NCBI GenBank assembly: GCA_007127495.1
Contig: SKZG01000066.1
Span: 1-5,078, forward strand
Source of the DNA: Planctomycetales bacterium
GTDB taxonomy: Bacteria; Planctomycetota; Planctomycetia; Pirellulales; Thermoguttaceae
Reading direction: 5' to 3'
DNA length: 5,078 nt
Numbering within the stretch: position 1 is the first letter of the stretch; each line of letters begins with the position of its first letter. A program made the position numbers and the translations under genes. This document shows positions 1 through 5,078 of the stretch, piece by piece. A model generated the notes under the pieces. That model did not search any database and was not told the origin of the DNA. It saw only the letters and a list, made by a program, of their open reading frames with translations.

Positions 1-3000
1 TCGGGCCGGTCGGTCAGGCCGAAGTTGGCTTCGTGCAGGCGCACGGCCGTTTGTCTCCAGTTAGATTGAAGCCGGGTAGGCGGAACGCTTGTGCGCAGCA
101 GAGCCGCATCGGCCGCAGTCCAAGGTCGGAACGTGTTGGAGGCGACGCTTAGTACGGTCTTCGATCCGGTCAACATGCGGAAGCGCAAATCCATCGGGCG
201 CACGCCGGTTCCGAGCTGAGATCGCCCGTCCAGCAACAGGCGATAGCTTCCTTCGTTGGCGTAGACGGCGAACTTAAGCCGCGTGCGCGGTTCGTAGTAC
301 TTGTCGCCGCTCCACCACACGGTTCCGCCGCGGTAATGATAGGCTCGGCAACGGAACTTCCGCTGCTCCTGATCCCACCAGATACTGATCTTCGCCCCTT
401 CATACGGCTCACCGTAACGCATTTCCAAGGAACCGGAAGGGTATTCAAACACGATCTCAAACTCGTGAACATAAGAACTGACCGGCACGCGGTCGTAGTC
501 GATTCGGCCGCGACCAAGAAACGTGGCAAAGCCCCCTACGGGACGCACCTGCCCAGTCACTTTCGCGGGCGCGAGAAAGGCGTGGCCGGCAAGCCCGTTC
601 AAGTCGAGGCGAAACGGCGCATCTGGAAGCGGTGCGTCGCTGGCCAGGCGCGCCCGCGCCCGCCGAGCGGTGGCACCGTCCAGGCCGGACAGGGCCTGCG
701 CGTACCAATACCGGGCTGCCGCAAGATAGAGGTCGCGCGCCGCCTCGTCGCGGCGCTGCGACTGGCCCCAGTGCCACCAGGCATCGCCAAAGGCGGCTTT
801 CGCCTGGTCGTGATCCGGCTGCTTCAACAACAGGGCTGCCGATGCCGCAAGACGCGCGTCGCCGCCCTTTGCCAAATACGCAACGCCCTCCTCCCAGCGC
901 GCTCGAGCCAGGCACAGGTAAAGACCAACGTCCTGCGAAGCGTTCGGATCGTCTGGGAACTCCTGCAATCGCATACGAGCGGCCGACCACGAGCGTGCCA
1001 GGTCGCGCATCCGCACTACCCGCTGCATCTCGGCTTTTACCGCCTTTGACGCTTCCGCCCCACGAAGTCGCAACGCGGTCCGATCCAGTTCGCGTAACGC
1101 GGTTAACAGTGCGTCGTAGGTTGCCGGTGCAACGATGTCGGCGGCGAGATCGCGGGCCTCGACGGCGGCCATGGGAACGTAAGCCGGGTTCCGCATCCTG
1201 CGGGCCGTCAGAGCAAGGACGTCGGCCTTGCATTTGAGATGGTCGATGCGAAACTGGCCCGCCATGCCGTCGACCGCCGCCAGCGCCAAGGTGGCATCGC
1301 CTACATCGGCGGCCATGCGCGACGCCTCGGCCAGCATGACGTACCGCTTCTCGGCCGGCTCTTCTTGCCGGCGGGCTTCCCGAATCAACCGCGCCGCAAG
1401 GGCGAGTCGGGCAACCGGCTCGTCTTGAGCGTAGGCCTCGCGGAACTCCTCCCTGACTGCTTCGGCCAAACGCTGCTGCACCGCGGAATCCGGAACCGCC
1501 GCCGGCTCCACGGTGGCCGCAGTCGCCTCGGCGCGATCGGGACGATCGGCGCCCGGTGCAGGAACCCCGGTAGCCGGCTTGGAGTCCGCAAGCCCTTTCA
1601 GAGTGCGGGCAAGGAGATCCAGATCCTCATCAACGACCTCGGCGGTCGGCTCCGTCGCCGCGAGCGGAACCAGTTCCAGCTTCGAAATGCGAAAACGGCT
1701 TTTCCAACTTCCGAGGGCAAAGGTGCCCCGGCAGCCCTCAATCCAACCCCGATTGGCCGAACAGCGCTTGTAGTTTGCCTGCCAGTCGATCAGAGTCTCC
1801 GAGTCGGCCGTCACGAGAACCTTGGATCGCTGAATCCGATATCGAATGTCCCTGGGCTGGTAGTAGTCCAAAACCGCGCCGGCCCGGCGTGTTTCATTCC
1901 GATTGAAGCGCGCCCCATCGACCAGTTCAAGGCCGCTCCACATGCGACCATAGCCGTCGAAGACGACCGTGAACGGCTGATCTGCAGCAGCCATTGTCAA
2001 GGCTAAGTCATCGCGCCCATCAAGCCGCTCCACCGTCATGCGCACCTCGTACTCCTCGGGCAACGGACAGGGAAGTTCGATCAGCGAGGCTGCGGCGCGG
2101 CAGCATATTAGCGACGCGCCGTCGAACCACCAACGCCCTTGGATGGTATGTTGGTCGGGGTCGATCAGTCGCAGCACGTCCACGGCCTGGCCGATAACAA
2201 GCGCGGGCGGCTCGTCGCTGGGCGCCGGGCGGAGAACCGACTTGGAAACCGGCGTGGCCTCCGCGACGGACTCGTCCGTGAAGAATGCCTCGGGCGGAAT
2301 GGCCTGCTCCACGAAGTCGCCCGGAGGAACCCAGTTCAAACAGGCCACGGCCAGCGAGCGGCCCTCCCAGTATTCAATCTTGATCGTTTGCGGCTGGCCG
2401 GTCAGCTCGACTTCGGTTTCGGGATGTGGACTCGTTCCGTCGGGCCCCCAGAGCACTAAACGGCCATCAATCGACACCTGCATAAAATCGTCAATGATCG
2501 CCCGCAGCTTGTAGCGTCCGGGAAAGGGCGCCTTCAGGTAGCCAGTCCATCGAACGGAAAAGTCATCCGGCGGCACCCGTTCGTCGGGAGAGCCGCTGCC
2601 CCAGAGAAACTGCACGTTAGGATCAATTCGCTTGAAAATCAATTCCTCGCAGCTACGGCCGTTGTAATATTCGGCCCACAAGCCCGTGCCGTCGCTCTCA
2701 AGAACTGGTTGCCACAGAATCGTTCGGTCGATCCGGGTGCCGGCCCGTACGGGCATCGTTTCTTCGAACGGCAGGTAACCGTCGCGCACAATGCATACTC
2801 GACGGTTGCCTGGGGGCAGCTTGAACTCGAGGTGCGCCGGCGAGGAATTGGCGGGTGTGGCGCGGAGACCGTCGATGGTGAGCCGGGCCCCCACCCGCTC
2901 GTGCTCCGGCCAGCGGAGAATCAAAACGGCGCGATCGTCCTGAAAATCTCGAAGGTCCACAGTCTCTCCGTGGGCCACGGCACCGGATTTTGCAGCTTCT

Positions 3001-3647
3001 CGCTTCGAGCCACGGTGCAGAAGCAGCACGCCTACGAACGCCACAGTCAGCGCTATTGAGCCCGCGATGAGTCCTCCGAAAGCAATGTGCCGGTATCGCT
3101 GCCATAAGTCCGTGGCAAATAGCTTTTTATGCTGGGCCGCTGGGGCTTCTTTTTTGCCCAGCGAACGTCGCAATTTCCCGAAGGCGGCCTGCTCCTCGAC
3201 CGATAGGTTCTCGAACAAGGCATTGAGGCGCTCGCTCGTGCCGGGTTCCTTGGAGTATGTGTGCTGTGACGCGCTACCCCGAACGTCGCGAGCATCAGGC
3301 CCGTGGGGTGGCGTCTTGTGCATCCGCCCGGAAACGGTGTCCATTTGCGGTCCGGCCGCCGGCGTGGCCAGTTGCTCGCGTAAATGTGTATCGTATTCTA
3401 TCCGCCTCTTCTTGTGCAGCAGCACGACCCGGGCGGCGGCAAGCTGGTTGAGCAGTTGCTGCGATAGCGCCGCGTTGTGCCCGGTTTGGAACGTGCGCAG
3501 GTGCGCCATCCGCTGGTCGGCCGCGTTGGCAATGACGTCCGGATCGGACTCGAACCGCGGCACGCCCAGCAGTCGGTACAAGTCCGGGGGCTGCTCCGCA
3601 GGCGGAATGCCAAGCCATTTGTGGTACGGATCGAAATGGTCGGTCAT
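1..3647 (-). CDS. Membrane-anchored multidomain protein: J-like, TM, PEGA-like, PA14, LamG-like (3'-partial)
   Basis: A very large protein; 1215 codons are visible, with no stop before the left edge. The ATG at 3647-3645 gives 'MTDHFDPYHKWLGIPP', the conserved N-terminus of a planctomycete module, which decides the start. Residues 1-92 resemble a J domain ('YRLLGV' at 24-29, 'KKRRIEYD' at 79-86) but lack the HPD triad. A charged linker follows, then one membrane helix at about 188-210. Next come a PEGA-like domain (about 240-315; 'LTIDG', 'RDGYLPF') and PA14 (about 322-456; 'WAEYYNG', 'IIDDFMQVSIDG'). A LamG/concanavalin-like beta domain covers about 480-662, with Cys515, 516, 629 and 639. 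A helical TPR-like region spans about 690-1005 ('GDAWWHWGQSQ' at 954-964). A second beta-rich LamG-like domain starts near 1016. I infer that the J-like head is cytoplasmic and that the rest is an extracytoplasmic ligand- or carbohydrate-binding tail. No catalytic motif is seen. Boundaries come from reading the translation and are approximate; the LamG-like calls are the weakest. Confidence 0.9.
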   Translation of the reverse strand, partial: MTDHFDPYHKWLGIPPAEQPPDLYRLLGVPRFESDPDVIANAADQRMAHLRTFQTGHNAALSQQLLNQLAAARVVLLHKKRRIEYDTHLREQLATPAAGPQMDTVSGRMHKTPPHGPDARDVRGSASQHTYSKEPGTSERLNALFENLSVEEQAAFGKLRRSLGKKEAPAAQHKKLFATDLWQRYRHIAFGGLIAGSIALTVAFVGVLLLHRGSKREAAKSGAVAHGETVDLRDFQDDRAVLILRWPEHERVGARLTIDGLRATPANSSPAHLEFKLPPGNRRVCIVRDGYLPFEETMPVRAGTRIDRTILWQPVLESDGTGLWAEYYNGRSCEELIFKRIDPNVQFLWGSGSPDERVPPDDFSVRWTGYLKAPFPGRYKLRAIIDDFMQVSIDGRLVLWGPDGTSPHPETEVELTGQPQTIKIEYWEGRSLAVACLNWVPPGDFVEQAIPPEAFFTDESVAEATPVSKSVLRPAPSDEPPALVIGQAVDVLRLIDPDQHTIQGRWWFDGASLICCRAAASLIELPCPLPEEYEVRMTVERLDGRDDLALTMAAADQPFTVVFDGYGRMWSGLELVDGARFNRNETRRAGAVLDYYQPRDIRYRIQRSKVLVTADSETLIDWQANYKRCSANRGWIEGCRGTFALGSWKSRFRISKLELVPLAATEPTAEVVDEDLDLLARTLKGLADSKPATGVPAPGADRPDRAEATAATVEPAAVPDSAVQQRLAEAVREEFREAYAQDEPVARLALAARLIREARRQEEPAEKRYVMLAEASRMAADVGDATLALAAVDGMAGQFRIDHLKCKADVLALTARRMRNPAYVPMAAVEARDLAADIVAPATYDALLTALRELDRTALRLRGAEASKAVKAEMQRVVRMRDLARSWSAARMRLQEFPDDPNASQDVGLYLCLARARWEEGVAYLAKGGDARLAASAALLLKQPDHDQAKAAFGDAWWHWGQSQRRDEAARDLYLAAARYWYAQALSGLDGATARRARARLASDAPLPDAPFRLDLNGLAGHAFLAPAKVTGQVRPVGGFATFLGRGRIDYDRVPVSSYVHEFEIVFEYPSGSLEMRYGEPYEGAKISIWWDQEQRKFRCRAYHYRGGTVWWSGDKYYEPRTRLKFAVYANEGSYRLLLDGRSQLGTGVRPMDLRFRMLTGSKTVLSVASNTFRPWTAADAALLRTSVPPTRLQSNWRQTAVRLHEANFGLTDRP

Positions 3648-3663
3648 GACGGATGCCTATAGG
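3648..3663 (-). other. Short intergenic gap, likely within an operon
   Basis: These 16 bases separate the TAG of the VWA gene from the ATG of the J-like/PA14 gene. No hairpin or T-run fits here, so transcription probably continues through. Read on the coding strand there is no purine-rich Shine-Dalgarno sequence; the best match is a lone AGG eight bases before the ATG. Weak or absent Shine-Dalgarno sites are common in planctomycetes. Re-initiation after the upstream stop is a reasonable inference but is not shown by the sequence. Confidence 0.6.
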
Positions 3664-5078
3664 CTAAAGCCGTGGCGGCGTTGGCGCGGTCGGAACGCCC
3701 GTCGCCACGCCACTGCTGGGAACGTATCGCTGCCCAAAACGCAGCCCGAATGGAAACCTCATCTCCCACTCGGCCAGCGCCGCCCATGGCGTGCCTGGAT
3801 GCTCCTCGGCGCAACGGCGCAACAGCTCGCGGGCCTGCCGTTCCTGCTCCCGCGCGGCGTCGCCCATCTGCAACACGCCGCTGGGAGCGAACTCGCCCTC
3901 GTTGGAATTCGCACGGATAACGCGTTCGGCCAGGATTTCCGTTGCCAAGTGCGTGTATTCGCGCGAGCGGACACTCATGGCCAGCAGCCGGCCCTTTGTC
4001 AGCAGGTAGTTCGCCCGCCACCGCGCCAACGGCTCGCGCGTCAGTTCAACGTCGAGGTAGGGTTCGCTGAGCCGGCGCAGGGCCGTGTCGATGAGCGGAA
4101 TTGTACTGTTCACATAGTGCAAGTCTCTTCGAACGCCAGCCGACAACTTCTGCCGGAACTCGATAGGCGAATGGTAGAACGGCCAGTCGAACGAGAACTG
4201 CGGGGGATCGAGGTACGGGGCGCGGGCAGTGATTTCGGCCGCCTCGACCACGGCCCGTCGGAGCGGGTGCCCGGCCATCTCACGGCGGATCGTCTCGCGG
4301 TCGCGGTAGTCGGGAAGGTATTCCTTCAGGTCCTCAATTCGGAAGGGGCTGCGCTCCCGCTCGCGGTCGTACATCGTGAAGCTGCCGCCCGTGGCCTGGC
4401 TAAGCCGCACGAGACTGTACGGCCCGAAGCCCGAGGGCATGACGTTGGGCAACGGCCCGCCAAACCAGTGGGGCAACTGCGCCAGTTGCGGCACGCCGGC
4501 GTCGGGCCCTTTGTCGACCGGCAGCCACCACGACCAATGTTGGTTGAGTTGGAAGAATTGGAGCCCTTTCGGCCGGCCCAACACAGCACTGGGGCCGACC
4601 GCCAACACGGAAACGCCGTGCTCGCGGCACAGTGCGATCGTGCCCTCCAGTTTATGGACGTCGTCGCCCGACTCGTCGGTCCAAATGACGAACAACAACT
4701 GCTTGTCCCAACGCCTGCGATACTCGGGAATGGCGTACTCCAGGGCCGTGAACACGTTTTCCACGCCGCTGGGGTCGTTGGGAATGTGCGGCACGGCCCG
4801 AGTCACGTCGCGCCATTTTCGGGTGGGCGGCACCAGTTGGCGTGAACCGAGGCCGAAATACATCAGTGCATGCCGATGGTGGTAGGGGCGGTCGCTTGTC
4901 AATGCATCCAACTCCCAGAATACCCGGACCATCTGTTGCCCCGCCTCCGCGCGGTCGGCCTGCATGCTGGTCGAGGCGTCCAGCATCCACACCACCAGGG
5001 TATCGCCGTCGCTGAGCCGCCGGGCAATGTCGCCCCCGAGGCCGGAAACTGCGTCGGCGGCGCTGGTGGAAGTGCGCA
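3664..5078 (-). CDS. VWA-domain protein, planctomycete type (5'-partial)
   Basis: A von Willebrand factor A domain protein, probably a metal-dependent binding protein of the cell envelope; its ligand is unknown. The frame is open from the right window edge to a TAG at 3666-3664, giving 470 visible residues (numbered from the codon at 5076-5074). A Rossmann-like VWA fold starts near residue 25. The MIDAS metal site is seen as D-A-S-T-S at 33-37 (fits DxSxS) and the later Asp in 'WTDESG' (D134). 'IPNDPSG' lies near 98-104. A Trp/Pro-rich insert of about 55 residues ending in 'PSGFGPY' (about 214-220) separates the strand 'GVSVLAVGP' from the final 'ATGGSFTMYD' segment. Residues about 240-470 are mostly helical, with a TPR-like 'EEHPGTPWAALAEWE' near 424-438 and a Pro/Thr-rich tail. 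A GTG at 4995-4993 is not a credible start because it lies inside the first VWA strand (VVWMLDAS). Any signal peptide or membrane anchor would be outside the window. The family call is firm; the function is not known. Confidence 0.9.
   Translation of the reverse strand, partial: RTSTSAADAVSGLGGDIARRLSDGDTLVVWMLDASTSMQADRAEAGQQMVRVFWELDALTSDRPYHHRHALMYFGLGSRQLVPPTRKWRDVTRAVPHIPNDPSGVENVFTALEYAIPEYRRRWDKQLLFVIWTDESGDDVHKLEGTIALCREHGVSVLAVGPSAVLGRPKGLQFFQLNQHWSWWLPVDKGPDAGVPQLAQLPHWFGGPLPNVMPSGFGPYSLVRLSQATGGSFTMYDRERERSPFRIEDLKEYLPDYRDRETIRREMAGHPLRRAVVEAAEITARAPYLDPPQFSFDWPFYHSPIEFRQKLSAGVRRDLHYVNSTIPLIDTALRRLSEPYLDVELTREPLARWRANYLLTKGRLLAMSVRSREYTHLATEILAERVIRANSNEGEFAPSGVLQMGDAAREQERQARELLRRCAEEHPGTPWAALAEWEMRFPFGLRFGQRYVPSSGVATGVPTAPTPPRL

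Noticed and set aside
457..1233. Minus-strand frame of 258 codons in another phase
   Set aside because: It is an out-of-phase Arg/Gly-rich reading of the helical and second LamG-like part of the long gene, whose own frame stays open here and reads sensibly.
336..2006. Plus-strand frames at 336-1049 and 1239-2006 as genes
   Set aside because: Both lie codon-on-codon opposite the large minus-strand gene and give no recognisable protein, so they are antisense shadows.
2698..3105. Minus-strand frame of 135 codons as a separate small gene or sign of a frameshift
   Set aside because: The main frame continues unbroken through the membrane helix and PEGA-like part, so no frameshift is needed and this frame is a shadow.
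3148..3157. Run of six A residues on the coding strand as a programmed frameshift site
   Set aside because: The codons read GGC AAA AAA GAA, so the slippery pattern A AAA AAG is not in the required phase, and the zero frame continues for more than 1000 codons downstream.
3067..4845. Plus-strand frame of 592 codons as a real gene
   Set aside because: Its translation shows no recognisable domain and is rich in Arg, Ala and Pro, while the minus strand here encodes clear VWA and J-like sequences. Its openness follows from codon avoidance on the opposite strand.
4993..4995. GTG as the start of the VWA gene
   Set aside because: The frame stays open upstream to the window edge, and this codon lies inside the first beta strand of the VWA domain, just before the MIDAS motif.

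Overview
The window is GC-rich and almost fully coding. It holds two large genes, both on the minus strand, and each is cut by a window edge. The protein families point to a planctomycete, most likely of the Pirellulales type. The downstream gene opens with the 'FDPYHKWLGIPP' N-terminal module typical of that phylum. The upstream gene carries a von Willebrand factor A (VWA) variant with 'PNDPSG', 'TDESG' and 'PSGFGPY' blocks that I associate with planctomycetes. This assignment rests on motif recognition, not on a search.

Layout, read along the minus strand. (1) 5078 to 3664: the 3' part of a VWA-domain gene, whose N-terminus lies beyond the right edge. (2) 3663 to 3648: a 16-base gap with no terminator and no clear Shine-Dalgarno sequence. 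(3) 3647 to 1: the first 1215 codons of a very large multidomain gene that runs off the left edge with no stop. Its order is a degenerate J-like domain, a linker, one membrane helix, a PEGA-like domain, PA14, a LamG/concanavalin-like beta domain, an alpha-helical TPR-like region, and a second beta-rich LamG-like domain.

The tight co-directional spacing suggests one transcript. My inference is that the pair encodes envelope-associated binding proteins: a VWA protein with a metal-dependent adhesion site, and a membrane-anchored protein with a cytoplasmic J-like head and a large extracytoplasmic ligand- or carbohydrate-binding tail. No enzyme active site is visible in either visible part, so no pathway can be named.

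No tRNA, rRNA, CRISPR array, insertion sequence or long repeat was seen. There is no gene-free stretch over 300 bases. Long open frames on the plus strand, including one of 592 codons, are best explained as antisense shadows.
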